Shown piece after piece: positions 40,686-49,633 of a DNA stretch of 64,000 nt. The DNA lies in NCBI RefSeq assembly GCF_900343145.1, contig NZ_LT996886.1:806001-870000 (forward strand). The letters are read 5' to 3'. The notes under the pieces were generated by a model. That model ran no database searches, was not told where the DNA came from, and saw only the letters and a program-made list of their open reading frames with translations. Origin of the DNA: Tessaracoccus timonensis. Lineage in GTDB: Bacteria; Actinomycetota; Actinomycetes; Propionibacteriales; Propionibacteriaceae. The position numbers and the translations under genes are program-made. Within the stretch, counting starts at the first letter, position 1. The number at the start of each line of letters is the position of its first letter.

Positions 40686-41945
40686 TCAAGGGCAGAGGGC
40701 AGCCAAGGAGCACGTAACGGTGCCGTCGTCGAGGCAGTACGTACCGCCCAGTGCAGTGAGTACGAGGCGAAAGGCCGGCTCGCTATCAATCTGCGCGACG
40801 GCTTTCACCAACGTCGCTGCACCTTGGGGCACCTGTCTCTCCCCCAGCTTGATCTCGATGGCACCCCAACGCCCATCGGGCAACTCGACGACGGCATCGA
40901 TCTCGTGCCCGTTCGAGTCCCGATAGTGGTAGACCCGGCCGCCCAGTGGCTCAACCAACACCGACAAATCATGCACCGCTGCGCTCTCGAACAAGACTCC
41001 CGTCGTGAGCAGATCCTCGAAGAGCGCGTGCTGATCTGCCCGCAACGCGGCGGCGGCCAGTGCCGGGTCAGCGAGATGCCAACGCGGCGACGTCCTCAGT
41101 CGCGCTCGCGTGCGCAGCCCCGGTGCCCAGGCCGGCTGCTGCTCGACGACGAAGAGACGCTCGAGCAGACCGACGTAGCTGGCGACCGTGTCGACGGTGA
41201 TGCTCGGCGCAATGGCCGCCACGTCCGCCCGGAGCGTTTGGAACGTCGTTTCCGACGCACTTGCCCTAGCCAACGCTCGAATCAAACGCTCCATGACGGA
41301 TAGGTCATGCCGCACATTCGCGAGCCGGGCCACATCGATGCGCGCAGTCTCGGTGAGATATGCGCGTAGTAGTTGAGCCGCCCGACCTGGGGGCAACGTC
41401 GTCATAGCAGGAAACCCCGGCGTGACGAGCTGCTGGATGAGTTGCGTAAGGGTCAGCTGCGGGGCCGACGTCGGCGGCGCTTCCTGGTGAAAGAGGGCCT
41501 GGAGGCTCACCGTCGGCTCGCCCACTGGCTGCTCAGCCCAGGCCAGCGTGCGCTGCCGCAGCCTCAGAAAGCGCCCAGCTCCGGTGTGCCTGGACTCATC
41601 GTCGAACGGCACCGCCGAACCGGTGAGGATGAACTGGCCAGGCTTGGCCTGCGCATCGACGCGGCGACGCACGCGATTCCATACCCCAGGCGCTACTTGC
41701 CATTCATCCAGCAGCCTGGGAGATGCGCCGTCGAGCAGTGATGCAGGGGCCACGTCGAGCCTGGCTTGCGCTTCGTCGTCGTCCATGAACACGTACGACG
41801 CGGCCGCATTCAGGCCAGTCATGGTCTTGCCGCAGGCGCGCGGCCCCTCAATCACGACGGCTCCGGCCGTTTGCAGCGCATCGGCGAGCACCTCGTCGAT
41901 GATCCGGGGGCGGTAGGGCTGGCCGAGGACGTCGCGCGTATCCAC
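40686..41945 (-). CDS. AAA-type ATPase with C-terminal DUF4143 domain
   Basis: 419 residues. N-terminal ATPase with Walker A EGPRACGKTMTG (about 33-44) and a Walker B-like LLDEWQVAPGVW; the typical FILTGSAVP sensor strand follows. The C-terminal DUF4143 region contains HEIDAVVELPDGRWGAIEIKLG, a restriction-endonuclease-like D...ExK core. Proteins of this kind are widespread in accessory DNA and their function is unknown. GTG start at 41945; no ribosome site seen. It is flanked by family F elements (40533-40660 and 42024-42070), and two 13-bp direct repeats lie just upstream. Confidence 0.85.
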   Translation of the reverse strand: MDTRDVLGQPYRPRIIDEVLADALQTAGAVVIEGPRACGKTMTGLNAAASYVFMDDDEAQARLDVAPASLLDGASPRLLDEWQVAPGVWNRVRRRVDAQAKPGQFILTGSAVPFDDESRHTGAGRFLRLRQRTLAWAEQPVGEPTVSLQALFHQEAPPTSAPQLTLTQLIQQLVTPGFPAMTTLPPGRAAQLLRAYLTETARIDVARLANVRHDLSVMERLIRALARASASETTFQTLRADVAAIAPSITVDTVASYVGLLERLFVVEQQPAWAPGLRTRARLRTSPRWHLADPALAAAALRADQHALFEDLLTTGVLFESAAVHDLSVLVEPLGGRVYHYRDSNGHEIDAVVELPDGRWGAIEIKLGERQVPQGAATLVKAVAQIDSEPAFRLVLTALGGTYCLDDGTVTCSLAALCP

Positions 41946-41974
41946 ACTGCAAGCTTACAGTAGAACGGATTCTG

Positions 41975-42010
41975 CAGGCTTTCTAGGCCGTGTTTTACAG
42001 GCTTTCTAGG
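41975..42010. promoter_or_regulatory. Two 13-bp direct repeats upstream of the DUF4143 ATPase
   Basis: CAGGCTTTCTAGG occurs at 41975-41987 and 41998-42010, a 23-nt step (about two helical turns), 30-65 nt before the start codon. Candidate operator for autoregulation. Confidence 0.5.
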
Positions 42011-42023
42011 ATGCATCTTGCAG

Positions 42024-42070
42024 GATCACTCAGTGGGCTGCCCGCCCGCACAGGTTGCACCTGCCCGGCA
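42024..42070. repeat. Palindromic element family F, half copy F4
   Basis: GGATCACTCAGT...CCGCACAGGTTGCACCTGCCCGGC, matching the right arm of F3. No left arm is present. It sits between the ATPase gene start and the end of thiE. Confidence 0.75.
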
Positions 42071-42080
42071 GGGGCCGCGT

Positions 42081-42758
42081 TCAGAAGCCAGCGAGCACGC
42101 GTCGCACCACAGCCGCCGGGTCGGGCGCGTCCATGACCGCCCTGACCAGCGCTACTCCCGCGACCCCTGCCGCGGCGAGGCGAGGAGCGTCGTCGGGGGT
42201 GACGGAGCCGATCGCGATCAGCGGCAACTCAGTCGCGGCCACGAGCGGCGGATAGCCATCGACGCCGAGCGGCTCGCGGCCGGAGTCCTTCGTCGGGGTG
42301 GGGCGGAACGGGCCACATCCCACATAATCGACGACGTCCGCGAGCCCCTGCGCGGCCTGGACCAGCTCGAGGGTGCCGGTGGTCAGCCCGATGATCGCGT
42401 CCGGTCCGAGGAGGGCGCGGGCATCACGCGGGTGGAGATCGTCCCAGCCAAGGTGGACGCCGTGAACCGGTTCCCCGCGCCGTCTGGCGGCCCACGCGAC
42501 GTCGGCGCGGTCGTCGACGAGGACACGGGTGCGGGGATTGGCGGCGACGACTGCCCTCGCCACCGCACACGTCAGCTCGAGGAGCGCCCGCGTACCGAGG
42601 TCCTTCGCACGGATCTGCACCACACCGGCCCCGGCCGCCGCGGCCGCAGCCGCCTTCGCGACGACCTCCCCGCCGCTCCCCGACGTGATGACGTAGCAGC
42701 GCCAGTCAACCCCGCCAACACGCGCCGCGCGGTGCGAGCCCCCTTGCGAATCCGTCAT
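42081..42758 (-). CDS. thiE: Thiamine-phosphate synthase
   Basis: Couples HMP-pyrophosphate with thiazole phosphate to thiamine phosphate. 225 residues, TIM barrel: VVQIRAKDLGTRAL (pyrimidine site), VLVDDRADVAWAA, HLGWDDL, GLTTGTLELVQAA, DYVGCGPFRPTPTK (phosphate site) and IAIGSVTPDDAPRLAAAGVAGVALVRAVM. Last gene of the thiamine operon; its ATG overlaps the thiM stop. Confidence 0.95.
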   Translation of the reverse strand: MTDSQGGSHRAARVGGVDWRCYVITSGSGGEVVAKAAAAAAAGAGVVQIRAKDLGTRALLELTCAVARAVVAANPRTRVLVDDRADVAWAARRRGEPVHGVHLGWDDLHPRDARALLGPDAIIGLTTGTLELVQAAQGLADVVDYVGCGPFRPTPTKDSGREPLGVDGYPPLVAATELPLIAIGSVTPDDAPRLAAAGVAGVALVRAVMDAPDPAAVVRRVLAGF

Positions 42759-43507
42759 CGTCCCACCTCATCCAGTGCGTCCTTGAGGTGCATGCGGAAG
42801 GTCCCCGGTCCGGCGGCTCGCGTCTCGGCCACCTCGCTCGCCCGCTTCAGCCACGTCGCCGCCGCGACAGCCGCATGGAGGGGCTCCGCGACGACGCAAC
42901 TCGCCGCCGTCAGCGCACCTAGCAGGCATCCCGTCCCGGTGACGCGCGGCAGGAGTGGGCTGCCACCGTCGATGCGGACCGCCGTCGCCCCGTCGGTGAC
43001 AAGGTCTGACACGCCGGAGACGGCCACGATGCTCCCCCATCGCCGCGCCAGCGCTGCTGCCGCGTCGGCTGCCTCGTCGACGGAGGCCGTCGCGTCCGCG
43101 CCCCGTCCGCCGGGTCCGGTCTGGGCGAGCGCCAGGCACTCGGAGGCGTTGCAGCGGACCACCGTCGGGCCCTTCGCGACGAGCCCCCTCGCCATCGCGG
43201 TCCGCACCGGAGGCACGCCGATCGCCGTCGGGTCAAGCACCCACGGGTGACCAGCCGCGATCGCGGCGTCGACCGTTGGGGGAATTCCATCGACGGCATC
43301 CGTCGAGAGCGTGCCGAAACCCACGAGCAGCGCGTCCGCCATTGCCGTCATCGCGGGCGCCTCGCCGAGGGTCTCGGTCATCATCGGACGGGCCCCGGCT
43401 GCGAGCAGACCGTCCGCAACCAGGCCCATCGACACCGTCGCCGAGATACAGTGCACCAGCGGCGCCCGCCCCCGCACCGAGCGCACGACCGTCTGCCAGT
43501 CCGTCAC
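42755..43507 (-). CDS. thiM: Hydroxyethylthiazole kinase
   Basis: Phosphorylates 4-methyl-5-hydroxyethylthiazole for thiamine salvage. 250 residues with family signatures LVHCISATVSMGLVADGLLAAGARPMM near the N-terminus, PWVLDPTAIGVPPVRTAMA in the middle and VTGTGCLLGALTAASC with the ribokinase-like anion hole (Cys about 193). It overlaps both neighbours by 4 nt. With ThiD and ThiE it forms a salvage set; ThiC and ThiG are not in the window. Confidence 0.95.
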   Translation of the reverse strand: MTDWQTVVRSVRGRAPLVHCISATVSMGLVADGLLAAGARPMMTETLGEAPAMTAMADALLVGFGTLSTDAVDGIPPTVDAAIAAGHPWVLDPTAIGVPPVRTAMARGLVAKGPTVVRCNASECLALAQTGPGGRGADATASVDEAADAAAALARRWGSIVAVSGVSDLVTDGATAVRIDGGSPLLPRVTGTGCLLGALTAASCVVAEPLHAAVAAATWLKRASEVAETRAAGPGTFRMHLKDALDEVGR

Positions 43508-44838
43508 GCCGACACCTCCTCTGCCTCGCGGGCTACCTCGTCGATCTCGGCATCGAAGTCACGCGGCGCGAGCCGCGGCCCGACGAACGCGGCGCCCACC
43601 ACCAGCGCCCCGCCCAGCAGCAGCATCGCCGTCGGCGCCCCCTGCCGCCCGAGCAGACCTTCGAGCGCAGGCAGGTACAGGGGGTACAGCGCGGGCAGGA
43701 CGAGCGAGAGCGAGTAGCCCATGCCGTAGCCGGTCGAGCGCACTCCCGTCGGGAACCGCTCGGACAGGTATGCCGCCACCGGCCCGTACATGCTCACCGT
43801 GACCACCTGCAGCAGGGCCGCCCACAGCGCGGCGCGCGGAAGATCGTCGGCGACGACGACGGCCCTCCACACGAACGGCGACGTCAGCAGGGCCACCAGC
43901 CCCCAGCCCACGAACAACGCCCGTCGCCCGACGACGGTCGACAAGTGTCCGGCCAGGACCATCGCCGCCGCCTGCGCGAGCGAGGCCACGCCCATCGCGA
44001 TGGCCGCGTCGTCGGGCGCGAGGCGCGCATCCTCGACCAGTCGCCCCGGCAGGATGAGGACGGTCACGGCGGTCATCAGCCACAGCCCACTCATGAGGGC
44101 GAACACCTGCCAGAACGTGCGCGAGTGCCGCCCGACGAGCACCGCCTGGCCGCGCTCCCGACGAGCCCTCGCGAGGCCCGCGTGCCGATGGAACGCCGGC
44201 GCATCCGCCACCTGAAGTGAGTAGAACACGAGCATCGCGCCAGAGCAGAGCGCCCCGACGACGAACAGCGCCCGCCAGCCCCACAGTGCGTACTCGTCCT
44301 GCCCGAGCCAGCCCAGCATCGCCGCCGTCGCGAACGCGATCGAGCCCTGCGCGAGCGGCGCCATCGACAGGATCAGCCCCGACATCAGCCCCCGCCGGCG
44401 CGGCGCCGACCACTCCATCGCCAGCGGAATCGCTGCCGAATACTCGCCCGCGACGAAGACCCCGCCCAGGAAGCGCAGCACCAGCACGAGCCACAGCGTG
44501 GCGGCGCCGAGCGCGACATGCGTCGGCATGACGGCGATGCCGAGCGCGCACAAGGCGGTGCCGGCGATCGCGACGCGCGTCGTGCGGGTGCGCCCCAACC
44601 GGTCGCTGACCTGCCCGAACACCGTCCCGCCCACCGGCCGCCCCAGCAGCATCGCGACGACGACCAGCGGCCCCGCCGCGGCTCCGGCGCCTGGCCCGGC
44701 GAGTGCGCCCATCGCGGGGCCGAGCGCGATGAGTGGAAGGAACACGTGGATGTTGTCCACCCAGTTGCCGACGACACCCGCCCGCAGCGCGGCCCGGCCC
44801 GCTGGGGGGAGATTGGCGACGCCGAGTCCGCCCGTCAT
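43504..44838 (-). CDS. MFS transporter (MHS type) in the thiamine operon
   Basis: 444-residue major facilitator with twelve predicted membrane segments. The MFS loop motif after TM2 reads GRPVGGTVFGQVSDRLGRTRTTR, and the metabolite:H+ symporter subfamily is suggested by RFLGGVFVAGEYSAAIPLAMEWSAPRRRG. It is locked between thiD and thiM by 4-nt overlaps at both ends, so it very likely imports a thiamine precursor such as hydroxyethylthiazole or HMP. That substrate is inference. Confidence 0.85.
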   Translation of the reverse strand: MTGGLGVANLPPAGRAALRAGVVGNWVDNIHVFLPLIALGPAMGALAGPGAGAAAGPLVVVAMLLGRPVGGTVFGQVSDRLGRTRTTRVAIAGTALCALGIAVMPTHVALGAATLWLVLVLRFLGGVFVAGEYSAAIPLAMEWSAPRRRGLMSGLILSMAPLAQGSIAFATAAMLGWLGQDEYALWGWRALFVVGALCSGAMLVFYSLQVADAPAFHRHAGLARARRERGQAVLVGRHSRTFWQVFALMSGLWLMTAVTVLILPGRLVEDARLAPDDAAIAMGVASLAQAAAMVLAGHLSTVVGRRALFVGWGLVALLTSPFVWRAVVVADDLPRAALWAALLQVVTVSMYGPVAAYLSERFPTGVRSTGYGMGYSLSLVLPALYPLYLPALEGLLGRQGAPTAMLLLGGALVVGAAFVGPRLAPRDFDAEIDEVAREAEEVSA

Positions 44839-45686
44839 GCCCGCGCACCCGCCGTAGCGGCTAGCGCCCGACGAGCGCGGTAGCCGTGGTCGACCGGCCC
44901 GTGGCCGCCCCCGATATCGAGGTCCGCTCCATGCGCGATGGCCTCGTGGAGCCAGTCCGTCGCCCAGGAGAGCGCGTCATCGGGTGAGTCGCCGGCCCCG
45001 AGCCTAGTGGCGAGCGCGGACGAGAGCGAGCAGCCGGTGCCGTGGGTGGTCGTGGTATCGAGGCGCGGCGTTGACGTCGTGTGCACGGCCCCGTCGGGCG
45101 AGACCCAGTGGTTCGACGCGGTGTCGAGACTCGTCAAGTGGCCGGTCTTCACGACGACAGCCACTCGGTGCTCCGCCGACCACCCGCGTGCCTGGGTAAT
45201 CGCCGCCTCCTCGGTCTGCGCCGGCTCGGCCCCCGTCAGGACGGCCAGTTCGCCGATGTTGGGGGTGATCACGTTCGCCCGACGACACAGCTCGCCCAGC
45301 GCCTCCTCGGCTTCGGGGGCGAGCAGGCGGTCGCCGCTGGTCGCCACCATCACGGGATCCACGACGAGCACCGGCACTGGGCAGCGTTCGAGCCACTCAC
45401 AGGCCGCGCGGATGACGTCAGCCGTCGCGAGCATGCCCGTCTTCACGGCGTCCACTTCGATGTCGGCGCTGATCGCGTTGAGCTGGGCGGTAAGGAACGA
45501 CGGATCGGGCACGTGGAGACCCACGACGCCCTGGGTGTTCTGCGCGGTGAGTGCGGTGATGGCCGCCATGCCGTAGCCGCCCGCGGCGGTGATGGATTTG
45601 AGGTCAGCCTGGATTCCGGCGCCGCCGCTCGGGTCTGAGCCAGCGATCGACAGGACGCGCGGGATGCGCGGGTGCAGCAGTGCCAT
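44835..45686 (-). CDS. thiD: Hydroxymethylpyrimidine (phosphate) kinase
   Basis: Phosphorylates HMP and HMP-phosphate to the pyrophosphate used by ThiE. 283 residues: VLSIAGSDPSGGAGIQADLKSITAAGGYGMAAITALTAQNT is the ThiD signature, VDPVMVATSGDRLL lies at the active site and THGTGCSLSSALATRL is the anion hole. It starts at ATG 45686, directly after the TPP riboswitch (AAGGGA ribosome site inside the riboswitch 3' arm). First gene of the operon. Confidence 0.95.
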   Translation of the reverse strand: MALLHPRIPRVLSIAGSDPSGGAGIQADLKSITAAGGYGMAAITALTAQNTQGVVGLHVPDPSFLTAQLNAISADIEVDAVKTGMLATADVIRAACEWLERCPVPVLVVDPVMVATSGDRLLAPEAEEALGELCRRANVITPNIGELAVLTGAEPAQTEEAAITQARGWSAEHRVAVVVKTGHLTSLDTASNHWVSPDGAVHTTSTPRLDTTTTHGTGCSLSSALATRLGAGDSPDDALSWATDWLHEAIAHGADLDIGGGHGPVDHGYRARRALAATAGARA

Positions 45687-45691
45687 GGACA

Positions 45692-45764
45692 ATCCCTTCG
45701 TCAGTGCGAACTGCATCAGGTTCCACGGGTGTGATCTCAGCGCCGACGGCGCACCCCGTGTCCA
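45692..45764 (-). ncRNA. TPP riboswitch (THI element)
   Basis: On the minus strand the conserved blocks appear in order: ACGGGGTGC, GCTGAGATCACACCC, GAACCTGATGCAG, then CGAAGGGA, six nt before the thiD start codon. The last block doubles as the ribosome site, so thiamine pyrophosphate binding should block translation initiation of thiD. Confidence 0.95.
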
Positions 45765-45828
45765 AATCGCGAGCTTAGCACAGGGGTGGCCGGAGGGACT
45801 CGTCGGTGATTCCCGAGACCTCGCGGGG

Positions 45829-45905
45829 GCAGCTAGGCAGGTGACACTTGATCCGCTCAGTTGCCGCACAGGTTACGTCTGCCCGAGCCGGGGACACCGC
45901 GGCGG
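45829..45905. repeat. Palindromic element family F, half copy F2
   Basis: AGCTAGGCAGGTGACACTTG...CCGCACAGGTTACGTCTGCCC, then GAGCCGGGGACACCGCGGCG. The last 20 bases also follow copy F1, so F1 and F2 share sequence beyond the palindrome. It lies between the divergent thiD and MATE genes. Confidence 0.85.
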
Positions 45906-45950
45906 GCGCCGACGACCACCCGCCACCCCCACCCGAGTACACTCGCGCCC

Positions 45951-47267
45951 ATGTCTCTCACCCGACGGGTGCTCGCCCTGGCGATTCCCGCATTCGCGGC
46001 GCTCATCGCGCAGCCACTCATGACACTCGCCGACACCTGGATCGTCGGTCGCCTCGGCACCGCGCAGCTCGCCGGGCTCGGCGTCGGCGCCGTCATCCTC
46101 ACCACGCTCACCGGCCTGATGGTGTTCCTCGCCTACGGCTCCACCGCGACGGTGTCGCGCCAGGTGGGCGCGGGCAACACCCGCCGCGCGCTCGAACTCG
46201 GCATCCAGGCCATGTGGCTCGCGCTCGTGCTGGGCATTACCCTTGCCGGGGCGGCGTTCGCGGGTGGCGACTGGCTCGTCGCAGCCCTCGGAGCTACATC
46301 CGACGTGGCCACTCACGCAGCCACGTACTTGCGGTGGGCGCTGCCGGGACTGCCAGGAATGCTGGTGATGCTGGCCGCGACGGGCACGTTCCGCGGGCTC
46401 GAGGACGCCAAGACCCCGCTGGCGCTCATGGTGGGGTCGGCGTCGCTGAACTTCGTACTCAACCTGCTGTTCGTGTTCGGTCTGCACCTCGGCATCGCCG
46501 GCGCCGCACTCGGCACCGCGGTGGCGGAAACCGCGCTCGGTCTCGTCGCCGCCGCACTCATCGCGCGCAAAGCGAGCAGCGCGGGGGCTCGTCGGGCTCC
46601 ACACCTCGCTGACATGTGGCTGAACCTCACGGTCGGCATCCCGCTCATGCTGCGCACCTTGACGCTGCGCGTCGCCATCTTGCTCACCACGTATGTCGCG
46701 ACGGCACAGGGCCCGGCGGCGCTCGCGGCGCACCACATCGTGATGCAGGTGTGGAACTTCCTCGCCAACGCGCTCGACGCCATCGCCATCGCCGGGCAGA
46801 CCATCATCGGCACCGCGCTCGGCGCATCGAACCGCGACGAGGCCCGCGCCTTCACGTCGCGCATGACGCGCTGGGCCATCGGCGTGGGCGGCGTGCTCGG
46901 CGTGCTGGTGCTGCTCACGCACCGGCCGCTCGGCGCATTCTTCTCCCCCGACCCCGACGTGCGGGGCCTCACCGTCTGGGTGTTCGTCATCGTCGCCGTG
47001 GCCCTACCGCTGGCTGGCTACGTGTTTCTCCTCGACGGTGTGCTCATCGGCGCGGGCGACGGGCCGTACCTGGCGAAGGCGGGCATCGTGGCGCTGGCGG
47101 TGTACGCGCCGCTGGCGCTCGCGTCGCTCCTACTGCCGAAGGGCCAGCTGGGGCTCGTGGGCCTGTGGCTCGCGTTCTCGTTCGGATACATGGGCGGGCG
47201 CGCGCTCACGCTGTGGTGGCGCGCCCGCAACGACGACTGGATGCGCCTGGGCACCGGCGAAAGTTGA
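45951..47267 (+). CDS. MATE family efflux transporter (DinF-like)
   Basis: Cation-coupled multidrug/toxin exporter, 438 residues, twelve membrane segments in two MatE halves. The N-terminal LALAIPAFAALIAQPLMTLADTWIVGRLGTAQLAGLGVG is typical of the DinF branch; the second half begins near SLNFVLNLLFVFGLHLGIAGAALGTAVAE, and VWNFLANALDAIAIAGQTIIGTALG is conserved. Start ATG 45951; no clear ribosome site. The TGA stop (47265-47267) is formed by the first bases of palindrome B2. Confidence 0.9.
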   Translation: MSLTRRVLALAIPAFAALIAQPLMTLADTWIVGRLGTAQLAGLGVGAVILTTLTGLMVFLAYGSTATVSRQVGAGNTRRALELGIQAMWLALVLGITLAGAAFAGGDWLVAALGATSDVATHAATYLRWALPGLPGMLVMLAATGTFRGLEDAKTPLALMVGSASLNFVLNLLFVFGLHLGIAGAALGTAVAETALGLVAAALIARKASSAGARRAPHLADMWLNLTVGIPLMLRTLTLRVAILLTTYVATAQGPAALAAHHIVMQVWNFLANALDAIAIAGQTIIGTALGASNRDEARAFTSRMTRWAIGVGGVLGVLVLLTHRPLGAFFSPDPDVRGLTVWVFVIVAVALPLAGYVFLLDGVLIGAGDGPYLAKAGIVALAVYAPLALASLLLPKGQLGLVGLWLAFSFGYMGGRALTLWWRARNDDWMRLGTGES

Positions 47268-47340
47268 CCGTTATCCTCCACGAGAAGCTTTTAATACCCC
47301 GTTTTCGGCAATTTTTCGCAGGCGTGGAGGATAACGGTCA
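47265..47340. repeat. Palindromic element family B, copy B2
   Basis: Arms identical to B1 (47265-47282 and 47323-47340), 40-nt centre with CCGTTTTCGG. Both convergent neighbours end inside it: the MATE gene on its first TGA, the peptidase gene at 47291. Confidence 0.95.
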
Positions 47341-47941
47341 TTTGGGAGGCGAGCGCCTCCCCGAGCTCGGCGAAAGTGCGGGGCTCGCGCCCCGTCGAGG
47401 CCGCCATCGCCCCGCCAGTCTCGGCGCCGACGCTGGCCTCACCGGCAGAGCGCAATGCCGGCACATGGATGAAGACCGCAGGCACGCCTAGCCCGTAGGC
47501 GTGGTAGGCCACGAAATTACAGACGAACCGCCCGGCATCGACGCTGGGCGCCGCCGCCCAACCCGCCTCGCGCATGGCCCTGACAAGGGCATCGACGTCC
47601 AGACTCGCGGCACGCTCACCCGCGCCACCTGCGACGATCTCCTCACCGTCGGGCTGTGCCCCGGCATTATCTGCGATCCGCGCCCGCATCTCATTGACTG
47701 CGACACGCTCTGGAGTCACGGCGCGTCGGCCCCCGGCCTCACCCAGGCACACCACCGCATCCGGGCGATACTCAGCCACCGCAGCATGCAAGGGCGCAGC
47801 GTCGAACACCACCGGAAGCTCCGCCCCGACGAGCTCCGCGCCGGGCTCGCTCCACCCGGCCAGGAGGGCCCGCATCGCCTCCCGCGACGCGTTCTCCGGG
47901 TCGCCGCCGAAGGGTTCGAAGGAGGTCACCAGAATGCGCAT
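47291..47941 (-). CDS. pcp: Pyroglutamyl-peptidase I
   Basis: Cysteine peptidase removing N-terminal pyroglutamate from peptides. 216 residues. [12 protein letters not shown] is the N-terminal signature; the catalytic Glu lies in [10 protein letters not shown], Cys in [12 protein letters not shown] and His in VFIHVP. The last 17 or so residues ([16 protein letters not shown]) are encoded by the palindromic element B2 and replace the usual C-terminal end. Confidence 0.92.
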   Translation of the reverse strand: MRILVTSFEPFGGDPENASREAMRALLAGWSEPGAELVGAELPVVFDAAPLHAAVAEYRPDAVVCLGEAGGRRAVTPERVAVNEMRARIADNAGAQPDGEEIVAGGAGERAASLDVDALVRAMREAGWAAAPSVDAGRFVCNFVAYHAYGLGVPAVFIHVPALRSAGEASVGAETGGAMAASTGREPRTFAELGEALASQMTVILHACEKLPKTGY

Positions 47942-48012
47942 ACCACCACGCTACCGGCCTACACCGCACCCAGTGGACACATGGCCGTCACCTTCCATTA
48001 ATCTACGGGGGT

Positions 48013-49632
48013 GTGAACACTGGGACCGACCCACACGCGGGGCCAGCGGAGGGATCGCTGGGCGATCCGCGGCAATGGCTGGGGATTGATCGTAACTGGC
48101 ACCTCACGTTCGGCGGGCTGCTCGCCATCAGCGCGCTGGCCTTCGGGCTATGGTCGTTTGGCTACGTTGGCAGGCCGAGCATCATCTTGGTCACCGCCAT
48201 CGCGCTTGGCCTCTTCATGGCGTTCAACATCGGCGGCAACGACGTCGCCAACTCGTTCGGCACCTCCGTCGGGGCGAAGACCCTCACCATGAAGCAGGCG
48301 CTGCTCGTCGCGGCGATCTTCGAGGTCAGCGGGGCAATCCTGGCCGGTGGAGAAGTCACCGACACCGTCCGCAGCGGCATCGTCGATTTAGGCGCGGTAC
48401 AGCTGGACCCCATCGACTTCGTGTTCATCATGATGTCGTCGCTGTTCGGCGCTGCGCTGTGGCTGCTCATCGCGACGAAGTTCGGGCTGCCCGTATCGAC
48501 GACGCACTCCATCGTCGGCGCCATCGTCGGCGCCTCACTCACGCTGGGGTTCATCACCGACCAGGGATCGCTCGCCATGGTGCAGTGGGATGGCATCCGC
48601 GACATCGCCATCTCGTGGGTGCTGTCCCCCGTGCTGGGCGGCATCGTCGCTTTCCTGCTTTTCAACGCCATCCAGCGGCACATCTTGCTCTACAACGAGA
48701 AAGCCGAAAAGCGTCTCCGCGAGCTCAATGCCGCCCGCATGGCGGAGGGTGAGAAACAGAAGCGGGAGTTCAGCCGCCTCACCGAGCTCCAGCAGGTGGC
48801 CTACACCAACAAGCTCATCCGCGACTCGGAACTGGCAAAGAACCCCGACATCTCTGCCGACCAGCTGGAATCCGATTACTACAAGGCACTGAAGAAGATC
48901 GATAAGCAGGTCGACGACGTGCAATCACACCGCGCGCTCATGATCGGGGTGCCCCTCATCGGCTCCGTGGGCGCGGTGGTCATCGTGTCCATGCTGCTGT
49001 TTAAGGGGCTCGCGAACCTGCACCTGGGCTTGAACACCGTCTCCGTCGTGCTCATTTTGTTGATGGTGGGGTCCATCGTCTGGCTCGCGCTGTCGATGTT
49101 CGCGAACACCATGCGCGGCCAGCAACTCTCCAAAGCGAGCTTCCGGCTCTTCTCCTGGATGCAGGTGTTCACCGCGTCGGCATTCGCGTTCAGCCACGGG
49201 TCGAACGACATCGCCAACGCCGTCGGGCCGTTCGCGGCCATCCTCGACGTATTGCGCACCGAGCAGATCGCGGAGAAAGCCGTCGTGCCCACGCCGGTGA
49301 TGTTCGCGTTCGGCATCGCTCTGGTGGCCGGCTTGTGGTTCATCGGGCGGTCGGTGATCCGTACCGTCGGGGAAGGACTCACGAAAATCCACCCGGCTTC
49401 CGGGTTTGCCGCCGAGCTCTCCGCTGCCGCGGTCGTGATGCTGGCGTCGGTATTTGGGCTTCCCGTGAGCTCCACGCACATCCTCATTGGCGCCGTGCTG
49501 GGCGTCGGGCTCGTCAACCGGGCCGCCAACTGGCGACTGATGCGCCCCATCTTCTTGGCCTGGATCATCACGCTGCCCGTGGCGGCAGTGTTGGGGGCTG
49601 CCGGACTCGTCGCACTCCGGGCGGTGTTCTGA
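48013..49632 (+). CDS. pitA: Inorganic phosphate transporter (Pit family)
   Basis: Low-affinity phosphate:cation symporter of 539 residues. Two PiT signatures: [23 protein letters not shown] with [15 protein letters not shown] in the first half, and [18 protein letters not shown] with [15 protein letters not shown] in the second. A long cytoplasmic loop (about residues 220-300, charged and coiled-coil-like) separates them. GTG start at 48013 after ACGGGG. It ends one base before the convergent pdxH. Confidence 0.92.
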   Translation: MNTGTDPHAGPAEGSLGDPRQWLGIDRNWHLTFGGLLAISALAFGLWSFGYVGRPSIILVTAIALGLFMAFNIGGNDVANSFGTSVGAKTLTMKQALLVAAIFEVSGAILAGGEVTDTVRSGIVDLGAVQLDPIDFVFIMMSSLFGAALWLLIATKFGLPVSTTHSIVGAIVGASLTLGFITDQGSLAMVQWDGIRDIAISWVLSPVLGGIVAFLLFNAIQRHILLYNEKAEKRLRELNAARMAEGEKQKREFSRLTELQQVAYTNKLIRDSELAKNPDISADQLESDYYKALKKIDKQVDDVQSHRALMIGVPLIGSVGAVVIVSMLLFKGLANLHLGLNTVSVVLILLMVGSIVWLALSMFANTMRGQQLSKASFRLFSWMQVFTASAFAFSHGSNDIANAVGPFAAILDVLRTEQIAEKAVVPTPVMFAFGIALVAGLWFIGRSVIRTVGEGLTKIHPASGFAAELSAAAVVMLASVFGLPVSSTHILIGAVLGVGLVNRAANWRLMRPIFLAWIITLPVAAVLGAAGLVALRAVF

Positions 49633-49633
49633 C

